A DNA stretch of 64,000 nucleotides. It comes from Hartmannibacter diazotrophicus. GTDB lineage: Bacteria; Pseudomonadota; Alphaproteobacteria; Rhizobiales; Pleomorphomonadaceae. Every line of letters starts with the position of its first letter. Position 1 is the stretch's first letter. The position numbers and the translations under genes were made by a program. This document shows, in pieces, positions 34,801-42,422 of the stretch. The DNA is taken from contig NZ_LT960614.1 in NCBI RefSeq assembly GCF_900231165.1, positions 1,424,550 through 1,488,549 on the forward strand, read 5' to 3'. The notes beneath the pieces were generated by a model that worked only from the letters and a program-made list of their open reading frames with translations, did no database searches and was not told where the DNA came from.

Positions 34801-35768
34801 GCTCCCCGGCGTCGGGCCTGCCGGTGGTCTTCGGGCCGCCGCGCGTTGCCATCATCGACCTTCCGACCGAAGGCGATGCGGCGACGGCCCATCAGCCCAG
34901 GATCGCGGCGGCGGCGCAGCCATGGCCAGGGTCTCTTGGCGTCTACAAGGCAGCCGGCACCGGCTACGGCTATCTCCAGACGCTGGAACGGCCGGCAGTG
35001 ATGGGCACGCTGGCGACGGCACTTCTGCCGGGTGCCCTCTGGCGCTTCGACCGGGTGAACACGGTCGAGGTGAGGCTGCTCTCCGGCACGCTGGCAAGCG
35101 TGACCGAGGCGGAGTTGCTCGACGGCGCCAACGCGGCGGCGATCGAAACACCGGACGGGAGCTGGGAACTGATCCAGTTTCAGACGGCAACGCTAATCGG
35201 GACGCGGACCTACCGGCTTGAAACGCTCCTGCGCGGCCAGCTCGGCACCGAAGACCAGATGGCGAAGGGCCACGCAGCCGGGGCAAGCTTTATCCTGATC
35301 GATGCGGCGGCGGGCAAGCTTCAGATGCCGCTTTCCGCGCTTGGACGGGACTTCACCTTCCGCGTCGGACCGCCCGGGCGCGACGTTGGCGATGCGGCCA
35401 TGCGGCAGGTGAGCGCGACGGTGGCAGGCAGGGGCCTTCTGCCGCTGGCGCCCGTGCACCTCGGCGCCCGACGGCTTGCCTCCGGTGACATCGACCTCAC
35501 GTGGGTTCGGCGCACCCGCATCGGTGGCGACAGCTGGGAACAGACCGAGGTGCCCCTTGCCGAGGAGGCAGAGGCCTATGAGGTGGACATCGAAGCCGGA
35601 GGGGCCGTCGTCCGGACCATCGCCGCGACGAGCCCTGCGGCGACCTATCCCGCGGCCGCTGAGGCAAGCGATTTCGGCGCGCCGGTCGATGCGCTGACCT
35701 TCTCCGTTCGCCAGATGTCGGCAAGCTATGGGCGCGGCATCGCGGCCATGACGACCGTCAGCCTCTGA
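31878..35768 (+). CDS. GTA megatron baseplate protein with TIM-barrel domain (g15)
   Basis: This 1296-residue multidomain tail-tip protein is g15. After a Gly/Ala-rich N-terminus with GQGFGVYGLLIGRAVGALAG come tail-attachment domains. A GTA TIM-barrel glycosidase-like domain (about 400-700) follows, with candidate catalytic glutamates in FLIGSELRGL and IRFTELGCPAVD, plus SYAADWTEWSNH. A phage tail/J-like domain (about 790-1000) and a C-terminal receptor-facing part complete it. It lies 28 bases after g14. RcGTA megatron trimers close the tail and have carbohydrate-binding domains. Length agrees with RcGTA (about 1300). Confidence 0.94.
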   Translation: MATLVLAAAGAALGQGFGVYGLLIGRAVGALAGAAIDQALFGSSRTVERGQLSDFSVQASTEGSPIPRVYGRARIAGDLIWATRLVETVTSETVGGKGGGGTTVKDYAYSANFAVGLCEGPIARIGRVWANGSLLDLTRVTMRTYLGTEDQLPDSLIEAKQGAGGTPAYRGLAYVVFEGLPLEDFGNAIPQLTFEVIRPVGRLEKQIRGVALIPGATEFGYAPQPVTRTPQDGETESENVHTSVATSDVMAALDDLQAVCPNLTSIALVVTWFGTDLRVGECRLEPRVENAGKATSIVWRVDGLSRAEVQVVSQVDGHPAFGGTPSDASVVALIEEVHARGLKVTFYPFVMMDIPAGNGLADPYGASEQPAYPWRGRITCFPTPGEAGSPDGTAAVASDVAAFVGAAGPGDFAISGTQVTFTGAEEWSYRRMILHYAHLCAVAGGVETFLIGSELRGLTGLSSSFGIHPFVDALVTLAGDVKAILGSNTEVSYAADWTEWSNHRPDDGSGDVTFHLDSLWACADIDFVGIDAYWPLADWRGGAHLDADLAVASTDRTYLDGNVGGGEGYDWYYANEADRDAQIRTPILDAAYGKDFVFRNKDVHGWWSNRHYNRPGGEEEASPTGWLPGLKPIRFTELGCPAVDRGANEPNVFPDLISSEGRTPRFSRGTRDDLMQRRYLEVLLGHFEPGHALYAEGNNPVSPVDGRRMVEWDGAHVWCWDARPYPAFPLFQDIWADGGNWQAGHWLTGRLGTAPLDDLLAAILADFGLAGSQSDDAAGIVDGFVIGNRTSARSALEPLATLFRLDCVERTGALVFKDRGGLSVGTINADDLVEEGEQPLITLQRAEEADIPARVDVGFLDGAADYLQASVSASRVDAGGGKTLDLSLSGVAAPSVMQGYATALLKDLDTARLSLKLALGPEWIGLEPGDRLVLAIDGYPADVIVQRIERTLSVQVEARAFDRETEAAAAIAPTRSPASGLPVVFGPPRVAIIDLPTEGDAATAHQPRIAAAAQPWPGSLGVYKAAGTGYGYLQTLERPAVMGTLATALLPGALWRFDRVNTVEVRLLSGTLASVTEAELLDGANAAAIETPDGSWELIQFQTATLIGTRTYRLETLLRGQLGTEDQMAKGHAAGASFILIDAAAGKLQMPLSALGRDFTFRVGPPGRDVGDAAMRQVSATVAGRGLLPLAPVHLGARRLASGDIDLTWVRRTRIGGDSWEQTEVPLAEEAEAYEVDIEAGGAVVRTIAATSPAATYPAAAEASDFGAPVDALTFSVRQMSASYGRGIAAMTTVSL

Positions 35769-35805
35769 CGGCGCTGTTTCACATTCAAGATCGAAGGATT
35801 CGCCG

Positions 35806-37521
35806 ATGACCGGGACAGCACGGATCGGGCTGCCGCTGCTTGCGGCGGCGCAGGCGCAAAAGCACGTCACCCACAACGAGGCGCTGGTCCTGATCGACGC
35901 CCTCATGGGGCTGAGCCTCAAGGATCGCGATCTCGCAAGCCCGCCATCGTCACCGGACGACGGCGACTGCTATCTGGTCGCCGCCGCGGCAACCGGCGGC
36001 TGGGCCGGCAAGGACGGCATGATCGCCTACGCCGTGGACGGTGACTGGCGATTCGCCGAGCCCGCCACGGGTCAGGTCGCCTATGTCGCCGACGAGGGCC
36101 TCCTGGCCATTCGGCGCGAGAGCGATTGGCTGGATCTCTCGCCGGACTTCTCGGCGCTTGAAGTCGCGACCATCGGCATCGGCACGGGGCCGGACGCCGG
36201 CAATCCGCTGAGCGCGAAGCTTAACAACATCCTCTTCACCGCCCTGGAATCGTCGTCCGGCGGTGACGGAGACCTGCGCTTCAAGCTGAACAAGGAGACA
36301 TCGAGCGACACGGTCTCGCAGCTCTATCAGGTCGGATACTCGGGACGGGCCGAGGTTGGTCTCCTCGGTGACGCGGCCTTCTCGGTGAAGGTTTCGCCGG
36401 ACGGGAGCAATTGGCTTCTGGCCCTCTCGATCGACCCGGTCGATGGCGCGATGTCGCTTTCAAGTCCTTTGGGCATCGCGTCCGGCGGCACCGGAGCCGG
36501 GACGAAGGCGACTGCCCGCAAGGCGCTGGGACTGGCAAGGCCCAATGTTCCGCAGCGCAATCATGTCACTGGCAATGCCTGGCTGTCTTCCACCTCTGCC
36601 GCGGACAATCTCTGGCAGTCCGTGACGTGGTCCCCGGACCTCGGCCTCTTCTGCGCTGTGGCCGGATCGGGCTCTGGCAGCCGGGTGATGACGTCACCGG
36701 ATGGAATCGCCTGGACGAACCGGACGAGCGCCGCCGACAACGACTGGCGCGACCTCTGCTGGGCCGAAGGCCTCGGCCTTTTCGTGGGGGTTGCCGCGAC
36801 CGGTTCGGGCGACAGGGTGATGACGTCGCCGGATGGCGCGACGTGGTCCGTGCAGTCCAGTCCGCTCGACGTTGCCTGGGAATCGATCTGCTGGTCCGAA
36901 GAGCTTGGGCTCTTGTGCGCTGTGGCGTCCAGCGGATCGGGTAGCCGGGTCATGACCTCGCCGGACGCCATTGCATGGACGAGCCGGGCGAGTGCCGCCG
37001 ACAACGACTGGACGTCCGTTTGCTGGTCGGCGGAGCTCGGGCTCTTTTGCGCCGTCGCGGCAACGGGGTCGGGCAATCGGGTGATGACCTCGCCCGATGG
37101 GGGCGCCTGGACGAACCATGCGAGCGCCGCCGATAACGATTGGCGCTCGGTCTGCTGGTCGGCGGAGTTGGGCCTCTTTTGTGCCGTCGCGGCGACGGGG
37201 TCGGGCAATCGGGTGATGACCTCGCCGGACGGGATCGCCTGGACGAGCCGGACGAGCGCTGCGGACAACGACTGGCAGTCGGTCTGCTGGTCGGCGGAAC
37301 TCGGCCTCTTCTGTGCCGTCGCGACCACGGGCACGGGTAGCCGGGTGATGACGTCGCCAGACGGCATTTCGTGGACGTTGCGGACGAGCGCCGCCGACAA
37401 CGAGTGGCGTTCCGTCTGCTGGTCGTCCGATCTCGGTCTTTTCGGCGCCGTCGCGGCGAGCGGCAGCAGCGATCGCGCGATGACGAGCGTTTCCGCTCAT
37501 TCCTATCCCTATCGCGGTTGA
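35806..37521 (+). CDS. DUF2793 tail-fibre-like protein with a seven-repeat C-terminal domain
   Basis: This 571-residue protein has residues 1-115 as DUF2793, a domain of phage and GTA clusters (ARIGLPLLAAAQAQKHVTHN, WAGKDGMIAYAVDGDWRFAE). Residues ~140-255 are a linker resembling a fibre shaft (FSVKVSPDGSNWLLALSIDP, GIASGGTGAGTKATARKALG). Residues ~266-571 are seven tandem repeats of 44 residues with a W-x-S-x-C-W ... GLF-x-AVA ... RVMTSPDG-x-x-W pattern, predicted to fold as a seven-bladed beta-propeller. It follows g15 by 37 bases. It probably decorates the tail and binds a surface ligand. Confidence 0.88.
   Translation: MTGTARIGLPLLAAAQAQKHVTHNEALVLIDALMGLSLKDRDLASPPSSPDDGDCYLVAAAATGGWAGKDGMIAYAVDGDWRFAEPATGQVAYVADEGLLAIRRESDWLDLSPDFSALEVATIGIGTGPDAGNPLSAKLNNILFTALESSSGGDGDLRFKLNKETSSDTVSQLYQVGYSGRAEVGLLGDAAFSVKVSPDGSNWLLALSIDPVDGAMSLSSPLGIASGGTGAGTKATARKALGLARPNVPQRNHVTGNAWLSSTSAADNLWQSVTWSPDLGLFCAVAGSGSGSRVMTSPDGIAWTNRTSAADNDWRDLCWAEGLGLFVGVAATGSGDRVMTSPDGATWSVQSSPLDVAWESICWSEELGLLCAVASSGSGSRVMTSPDAIAWTSRASAADNDWTSVCWSAELGLFCAVAATGSGNRVMTSPDGGAWTNHASAADNDWRSVCWSAELGLFCAVAATGSGNRVMTSPDGIAWTSRTSAADNDWQSVCWSAELGLFCAVATTGTGSRVMTSPDGISWTLRTSAADNEWRSVCWSSDLGLFGAVAASGSSDRAMTSVSAHSYPYRG
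36600..37490 (+). repeat. Seven tandem 132-bp coding repeats
   Basis: These are the DNA repeats that encode the 44-residue propeller blades. Blades 4, 5 and 6 are nearly identical in protein (SVCWSAELGLFCAVA repeated), suggesting recent duplication or gene conversion. Blades 1, 2, 3 and 7 are more diverged; blade 3 starts LDVAWES instead of ADNDW. Confidence 0.85.
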
Positions 37522-37618
37522 CCGGCCCGGAAGGCCTCTCGCCGGTTCCCTTTCGTTCGTCCGGCGCAACAAGGCGGTCGCCGGTTCGGACGATCATCGC
37601 CAACGTGGAAAGGAACAC

Positions 37619-37828
37619 ATGATGGACGGAACGAAATCACCCTGGGCGTCCCGGGGCCTCTGGGGCGCCGGCGTTGCGATTGCGGCTGGCGTTGCGGGCC
37701 TCTTCGGTTACTCTGTCGACGGCGGCATGCAGGCGGATCTCCTGCAGCTTGCCGAGGCCGGGTCGGCGCTTGCGGGCGGCGTGCTGGCCTTTTGGGGGCG
37801 CTTCAAGGCGACAAAGACTCTGGGCTGA
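37619..37828 (+). CDS. Small holin-like membrane protein
   Basis: This 69-residue protein has two hydrophobic segments (GLWGAGVAIAAGVAGLFGYS and ALAGGVLAFWGRF) and a short basic C-terminus (FKATKTLG), like phage holins of the small class. An AAAGGA site (37609-37614) precedes ATG 37619; ATG 37622 is also possible. It closes the GTA block behind the fibre gene. In RcGTA the lysis genes lie elsewhere in the genome, so a holin beside the cluster would be notable. The assignment rests on size, topology and place. Confidence 0.6.
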   Translation: MMDGTKSPWASRGLWGAGVAIAAGVAGLFGYSVDGGMQADLLQLAEAGSALAGGVLAFWGRFKATKTLG

Positions 37829-37837
37829 TCGGATGGA

Positions 37838-37858
37838 GACGCGGCTGGGAGCCGCGTC
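37838..37858 (+). terminator. Hairpin at the end of the GTA block
   Basis: The 9-bp perfect stem GACGCGGCT/AGCCGCGTC, with a GGG loop, lies 10 bases after the holin-like stop. It has no T tract, so it may be a weak terminator or a 3' RNA-stabilising stem. Confidence 0.45.
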
Positions 37859-38039
37859 ACGGGCAGGACGATTCGGCTCCAGGCCTCGGTCTTGATCGGG
37901 TGGCGATTCGTCTCGCCGCCTGATGGTAGCCAGCAGGCTCATGGGTACTGGCCCGCGAGGAACGGCGGCATGCGGCGTTCATCGCGGGTTCAGGCTGTGC
38001 GTTGGAAGATCGGCGATAGGAAAAGGGAATGGATCGGCC

Positions 38040-38342
38040 ATGCGGATGAGGCACAGGGTCCTTGGACCAATAGCCGGAATTCTTCTGCTGGCCATGATGC
38101 CGTTCAGCATCGAGCCGGCCTGGGCGGCCTGCCTGTCGGCCCAGCAGGCCAGCCAGGCTATCGCCAGCGGCGCGGCGCGAAGGCTGAGTTCTGTGGCGGG
38201 CGGCGTCGGCGGTGAAATCGTCAACGCCCAGCTTTGCGACGAGGGCGGCCGGCTGGTCTATCGGCTGGTGGTCAAGATGGGGCAGGGCCGGGTCGCCAAC
38301 GTGGTCGTCGACGCAAGGACCGGACAGGTGCTGCAGCGCTGA
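38040..38342 (+). CDS. PepSY-like periplasmic protein, candidate FeuN
   Basis: This 100-residue exported protein has a clear signal peptide, RMRHRVLGPIAGILLLAMMP with AWA-A cleavage near residue 30. The mature part has a PepSY-like strand pattern (GEIVNAQLCDEGGRLVYRLV, VANVVVDARTGQVLQR). It sits just upstream of feuP and feuQ. In Sinorhizobium a small periplasmic protein, FeuN, encoded at this spot inhibits FeuQ; the assignment here is by position and export signal. ATG 38040 is favoured; the longer frame from 37923 has no coding signal before the signal peptide. Confidence 0.65.
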   Translation: MRMRHRVLGPIAGILLLAMMPFSIEPAWAACLSAQQASQAIASGAARRLSSVAGGVGGEIVNAQLCDEGGRLVYRLVVKMGQGRVANVVVDARTGQVLQR

Positions 38343-38377
38343 GGCCGCGCAAGATGGTTTTGAAGGAGTGAGAGGGG

Positions 38378-39043
38378 ATGCGGATCCTTGTCGTCGAGGA
38401 TGATCCGGATTTGCGGCGCCAGCTTGTGGCCGGCTGCAAGGAGGCAGGCTACGCCGTCGATCAGGCGGCGGACGGCGAGGAAGGGCATTTCCTTGGTGAC
38501 ACCGAGCCCTACGACGCGGTGATTCTGGATATCGGCCTGCCCAAGAAGGATGGAATCAGCGTTCTGGAAGCCTGGCGCCGCGATGGCCGCCTGATGCCGG
38601 TTCTTCTGCTGACGGCGCGCGATCGCTGGAGCGACAAGGTCGCAGGCATTGACGCCGGCGCCGACGACTATGTGGCAAAGCCTTTTCACATGGAGGAAGT
38701 GCTGGCGCGGCTCCGCGCTCTGGTGCGCCGCTACGCCGGCCTTGCCTCCAACGAGATCGAGATCGGCCCCCTCAGGCTCGACGTCAAGAGCGGGCGTGTC
38801 AGCGTCAACGGCGAGCCGGTCAAGCTGACCTCCCACGAGCTGCGCCTCCTGCAATACCTCATGCACCACAAGGACGAGGTCGTCTCCAGGACGGAGCTGA
38901 CCGAGCACCTCTACGATCAGGATTTCGACCGCGATTCCAATACGATCGAAGTCTTCGTCGGACGGCTTCGGCGCAAGCTGGGCGTTGATCTGATCGAGAC
39001 GGTGCGCGGTCTCGGCTATCGCATAGCCGCGCAGGCGAAATAG
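38378..39043 (+). CDS. feuP: FeuP-like OmpR-family response regulator
   Basis: This 221-residue regulator has a receiver domain with RILVVEDDPDLRRQL, phospho-acceptor Asp in YDAVILDIGLP (about residue 51), the KPF motif in DDYVAKPFHMEEVLARL, and a winged-helix DNA-binding domain ending NTIEVFVGRLRRKLG and ETVRGLGYRI. The HFLGDTEPYDA and ARDRWSDKVAGIDAGADDYV segments are typical of rhizobial FeuP/PhoP-like regulators. It starts 35 bases after the FeuN-like gene with a GGAGTGAGAGGGG site. feuQ follows 5 bases later. Confidence 0.85.
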   Translation: MRILVVEDDPDLRRQLVAGCKEAGYAVDQAADGEEGHFLGDTEPYDAVILDIGLPKKDGISVLEAWRRDGRLMPVLLLTARDRWSDKVAGIDAGADDYVAKPFHMEEVLARLRALVRRYAGLASNEIEIGPLRLDVKSGRVSVNGEPVKLTSHELRLLQYLMHHKDEVVSRTELTEHLYDQDFDRDSNTIEVFVGRLRRKLGVDLIETVRGLGYRIAAQAK

Positions 39044-39048
39044 CGACG

Positions 39049-40434
39049 ATGGGCTGGCGGGACCTTTTCCATTCGGCAACTTGGAAGCGTTCGCTGGCGC
39101 TGCGCATGACGCTGGTCGCCATCGTCTGGTCTGTCGTGGCTCTGGCGATTTCCGGCGTGATTCTGGTCGGGCTCTTCCGTGACAGCGCGGAGCGCCACCT
39201 GGACGACCGCCTCAAGACATCGCTGGACGGCCTTGCCGGTTCTCTCGTTGCCGCGCAGCGCGGAAGCCCGCTTGAAGGCGACAGCCTTGCCGAACCGGAG
39301 TTCAAGCTGCCGCTGTCGGGATGGTACTGGCTGGTCAAGGATGGCCGAACGGGCATCGTCCTCTGGTCATCCGATTCGCTCTATGGCGATGCTCTCGATG
39401 TCGGCAATACGCCCGCGGACGGTGAAATTCACGCCCGCTATCTTGAAGGGCCAGGCGGGGTTCAACTGCGCGTCATTTCGCAGGTCATCACCGCGCCAGC
39501 CGGCACGGGCTATGACGTGACTGTCGCCGGCAACGCGGCTCAGCTGAATGCCGAGGTGATGACGTTCCGACAAAGCGTCTTCGTCACATTCGCGGTTTTT
39601 GCCATCGGGCTTCTGGCCGCCATTTTCTTCCAGGTCCGGACCGGTCTTCGCCCGCTGAGCCGGATGAGGGCAGCGCTGGCGGACGTCAGAAACGGGGAAT
39701 CCGATCGACTCACCGGCGATTTCCCGATTGAGATCAATCCGCTGGCCCAGGAAATGAACGCTCTGATCGAGGCCAATCTCAAGGCGGTGGAACGGGCACG
39801 GGCCAACGCCGGCAATCTCGCGCATGCGCTGAAGACGCCTCTCAGCGTGATCATCAACGAATCGCGGACGGAAAAAGGCCCCTTTGCGCAGAAGGTTCTG
39901 GAACAGGCGGCGACCATGCGCGTTCGCATCAATGACGCGCTCGAACAGGCCCGGCTGGCGGCCGAACGGCGAGTCCTTGGTGCTGTCAGCGATGTCGGTT
40001 CTTCGCTGAAGGGGATCGCGCGCGTCTTGAAGCGGGCCTATGCGGACAGGGAAATCGACATCGAAATCGTGATGCCGAAGGAGATGCGCGTCCGCGTCGA
40101 ACGCAGCGATCTCGATGAAATTCTCGGGAACGTGCTCGACAATGCCTGCAAGTTCGGAAATGGCCGGTTGCGGGTGAGCATGGAGGAAAGCAGGAGCAGC
40201 CAGACGGGTAGGGACTTCGTCATCGTCAGCGTGGAAGACAATGGACGCGGCCTGACGGAGGCCGATCGGAAGACGGCTTTGCAGCGCGGCAGGAGGCTGG
40301 ACGAGAGCGTGCCGGGCTCGGGTCTTGGGCTGTCGATCGTTCATGATCTTGTCGAGATTTACGGCGGTACGCTTGATCTCGGCGAATCGGCCCTGGGCGG
40401 GCTTGCGGTGCGGATCGGATTGCCCTCGGTCTGA
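39049..40434 (+). CDS. feuQ: FeuQ-like sensor histidine kinase
   Basis: This 461-residue inner-membrane kinase has two helices (about 22-42 and 177-198) that flank a periplasmic sensor domain of about 135 residues, then HAMP and a HisKA-type segment GNLAHALKTPLSVIINES with the phospho-His near residue 259. The HATPase has NVLDNACKFGNGRL, SVEDNGRGL and GSGLGLSIVHDLVEI. The ALKTPL form of the H-box is shared with PhoQ/FeuQ kinases. FeuPQ controls envelope and osmoadaptation genes (such as cyclic glucan export) in rhizobia. The weak hairpin at 40460 follows. Confidence 0.85.
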   Translation: MGWRDLFHSATWKRSLALRMTLVAIVWSVVALAISGVILVGLFRDSAERHLDDRLKTSLDGLAGSLVAAQRGSPLEGDSLAEPEFKLPLSGWYWLVKDGRTGIVLWSSDSLYGDALDVGNTPADGEIHARYLEGPGGVQLRVISQVITAPAGTGYDVTVAGNAAQLNAEVMTFRQSVFVTFAVFAIGLLAAIFFQVRTGLRPLSRMRAALADVRNGESDRLTGDFPIEINPLAQEMNALIEANLKAVERARANAGNLAHALKTPLSVIINESRTEKGPFAQKVLEQAATMRVRINDALEQARLAAERRVLGAVSDVGSSLKGIARVLKRAYADREIDIEIVMPKEMRVRVERSDLDEILGNVLDNACKFGNGRLRVSMEESRSSQTGRDFVIVSVEDNGRGLTEADRKTALQRGRRLDESVPGSGLGLSIVHDLVEIYGGTLDLGESALGGLAVRIGLPSV

Positions 40435-40459
40435 TCGGAAAAGAATTCGGAGCGATTGC

Positions 40460-40486
40460 GGCCGAAGATCCCAATTCGGCCATTTT
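40460..40486 (+). terminator. Putative terminator after feuQ
   Basis: A 7-bp perfect stem, GGCCGAA/TTCGGCC, with an 8-base loop is followed by ATTTTC. It is 25 bases after the feuQ stop. The T tract is short. Confidence 0.55.
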
Positions 40487-40696
40487 CTGGCGGTTCGATT
40501 GGCGCACTTGTGCTAAATGTTCGACAGTTTATATCGAGGCGCCGCGAATCACTCCGGAAGATTCAGGGTGATTGAAAAATGGCGGATTGCCTGGGCTGTT
40601 GGCTTTGATGCCAGCAGTCTTGAGGCGACGTCGTGAACCGGCGACGGGGATTCCGGGAACGGATCAGTGTTCCCATTACTTGGTGCGGGAGAAATT

Positions 40697-41170
40697 ATGC
40701 TGACGAAGAATTTGATTGCGGTTGGAATGATCGGCGCGGCGCTTGCCGGATGCGCGTCCGACCCGCAATACGGCGGCGGCAACAAGGCGGGCCTCGGCAC
40801 GCTTGCCGGTGCTGTCGCCGGTGGTGCTATCGGCAGCGCCTTCGGACAGGGCAGCGGCAAGGTCGCGGCCATTGCCGGCGGTGCACTGCTCGGCGGATTC
40901 CTGGGCAACCAGATCGGCGCGCGGCTTGACGAGGAAGATCGTCAGCGGGCCATGAATGCGCAGTACTATGCCCTCGAATCGGGAACTCCGCAGCAGTGGA
41001 CGAACCAGAACACCGGCCGATATGGCGCGGTTTCGGTGAGCCCGGTGCAGCAGATCAACAGCTCGCAGTGCCGCAGCTACACGAGCACGATCTATATCGA
41101 CGGTCAGCCTCAGGTGTCTCGCGGCACGGCCTGCCGCAATCCCGACGGGACCTGGCAGCAGCTGAACTGA
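40697..41170 (+). CDS. Glycine-zipper outer-membrane lipoprotein
   Basis: This 157-residue lipoprotein has a signal peptide MLTKNLIAVGMIGAALAGC with lipidation Cys19. A glycine-zipper double helix follows (GTLAGAVAGGAIGSAFGQGS, AAIAGGALLGGFLGNQIGAR), then a charged helix LDEEDRQRAMNAQYYALESG. The C-terminal domain has a cysteine pair (QCRSYTSTIYIDGQPQ, GTACRNPDGTWQQLN). It matches the RT0821/Lpp0805-type surface antigen family of alphaproteobacteria, often called 17 kDa surface antigen-like. ATG 40697 has GGGAGAA upstream. An intrinsic terminator follows. Confidence 0.88.
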   Translation: MLTKNLIAVGMIGAALAGCASDPQYGGGNKAGLGTLAGAVAGGAIGSAFGQGSGKVAAIAGGALLGGFLGNQIGARLDEEDRQRAMNAQYYALESGTPQQWTNQNTGRYGAVSVSPVQQINSSQCRSYTSTIYIDGQPQVSRGTACRNPDGTWQQLN

Positions 41171-41204
41171 GCCTCCGGGCAGCACGTTTCGATATCTGGA
41201 AGAA

Positions 41205-41236
41205 GGTCCGCAGCCATTCGGCTGCGGGCCTTTTTT
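41205..41236 (+). terminator. Intrinsic terminator after the lipoprotein gene
   Basis: An 8-bp perfect stem, CCGCAGCC/GGCTGCGG, is extended by three pairs (one G-U), with an ATTC loop followed by TTTTTT. Confidence 0.9.
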
Positions 41237-41504
41237 GCATTGCGGCAGTCGTTTGGCGGCAAGGCCGTCTGTCGCCCCCGGGGCCGGCATCACAAAATTG
41301 CGATTGGCCACGGCGATCCGTCTGCGTTGATCTGGAATGGCTGTTGACGGGCGTTTCCATGAAGCGCTGGAGGGAATTCGGAGCGAGTTCCGAGGAAACG
41401 GCGCACGTGTGGGTGGGACGTCCGGAATTTGAGCCGAGGCGCAAGGTCGTCCGGGATTTTGCCTCGGAGGCCCATGCCGGACATCAGAGCGGGGGAATCG
41501 GAGC

Positions 41505-42422
41505 ATGATCGGAAGACTGGCCGCGATTGCCGTCGTCGGTGCGGGGCTCGGTGCCGCCGCCTTCTGGTTTCTGACGACCCCGGTGGTCATCGAGGCGGCT
41601 GAATTACCGGACCATGCGGCCGATCTCGAGAACGGTGCGCGGATGTTTCACGCGGGCGGCTGCTCGTCCTGCCATGCGGCGCCGGGCGCCAAGGGAGACG
41701 ACAAGCTGAAGCTTGGCGGCGGGCTCGAACTGAAAACCGATTTCGGCATCTTTCGCGTTCCCAATATTTCCCCTGATCCGGAAACGGGAATCGGGCGGTG
41801 GTCTCCCGTCGATTTCGTCAACGCGGTGATGCATGGGGTCTCGCCGCAGGGGGAGCATCTCTACCCATCCTTCCCCTATGCATCCTACAGCCGGATGAAA
41901 GTGGAGGATGTCCTCGATCTGAAGGCATTCCTCGATACGTTGCCGAAGGTCTCGCACCGCGTTGCCGGGCATGACCTGCCGTTTCCGTTTTCGATCCGAC
42001 GGGGAGTCGGCCTGTGGAAACTCCTCTACCTTGATCCCGCCCCGGTGGTCCGGTTTGCCCAGCCGGACGGCGAGGTGGCCCGGGGGCAGTATCTGGTCGA
42101 AGGGCCTGGCCATTGCGGCGAGTGTCACACGCCGAGGGACTTTGCCGGCGGCCTGATCCTCTCCAAATGGCTCGAGGGCGCGCCGAATCCCGACGGGAAG
42201 GGTGTGATTCCCGGCATAACGCCTGCGTCGAAGGAGGTTGGCGACTGGACCGGCGACGACATCGTCTATGCGTTGGAAACCGGCTTCACGCCATCCTATG
42301 ACAGCTTCGGCGGATCCATGGTCGAGGTTCAGGAGAATCTGGCGCAGCTGCCGAAAGCCGATCTGGAAGCGATCGCCGCCTATCTGAAGGCGCTCCCGGG
42401 GGAGGGAGCCAATACGCGCTAG
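41505..42422 (+). CDS. Dihaem cytochrome c, membrane-anchored
   Basis: This 305-residue protein has an N-terminal membrane anchor (IGRLAAIAVVGAGLGAAAFW) and two class I cytochrome c domains. The haem sites are CSSCH (FHAGGCSSCHAAPGAKG, about residues 52-56) and CGECH (GHCGECHTPRD, about 205-209). Axial Met candidates follow in each domain. It resembles the cytochrome subunits of periplasmic alcohol/aldehyde or sugar dehydrogenases, but no dehydrogenase gene lies beside it, so the electron donor is unknown. It stands alone between the lipoprotein terminator and the porin leader. Confidence 0.88.
   Translation: MIGRLAAIAVVGAGLGAAAFWFLTTPVVIEAAELPDHAADLENGARMFHAGGCSSCHAAPGAKGDDKLKLGGGLELKTDFGIFRVPNISPDPETGIGRWSPVDFVNAVMHGVSPQGEHLYPSFPYASYSRMKVEDVLDLKAFLDTLPKVSHRVAGHDLPFPFSIRRGVGLWKLLYLDPAPVVRFAQPDGEVARGQYLVEGPGHCGECHTPRDFAGGLILSKWLEGAPNPDGKGVIPGITPASKEVGDWTGDDIVYALETGFTPSYDSFGGSMVEVQENLAQLPKADLEAIAAYLKALPGEGANTR

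Noticed and set aside
20640-37830. Intact temperate prophage
   Set aside because: No integrase, excisionase, replication or repressor gene and no attachment repeats were seen; the gene order is that of RcGTA.
40996-41508. 170-codon frame overlapping the lipoprotein gene and its terminator
   Set aside because: It reads through a strong terminator hairpin, has no start site and no recognisable product.
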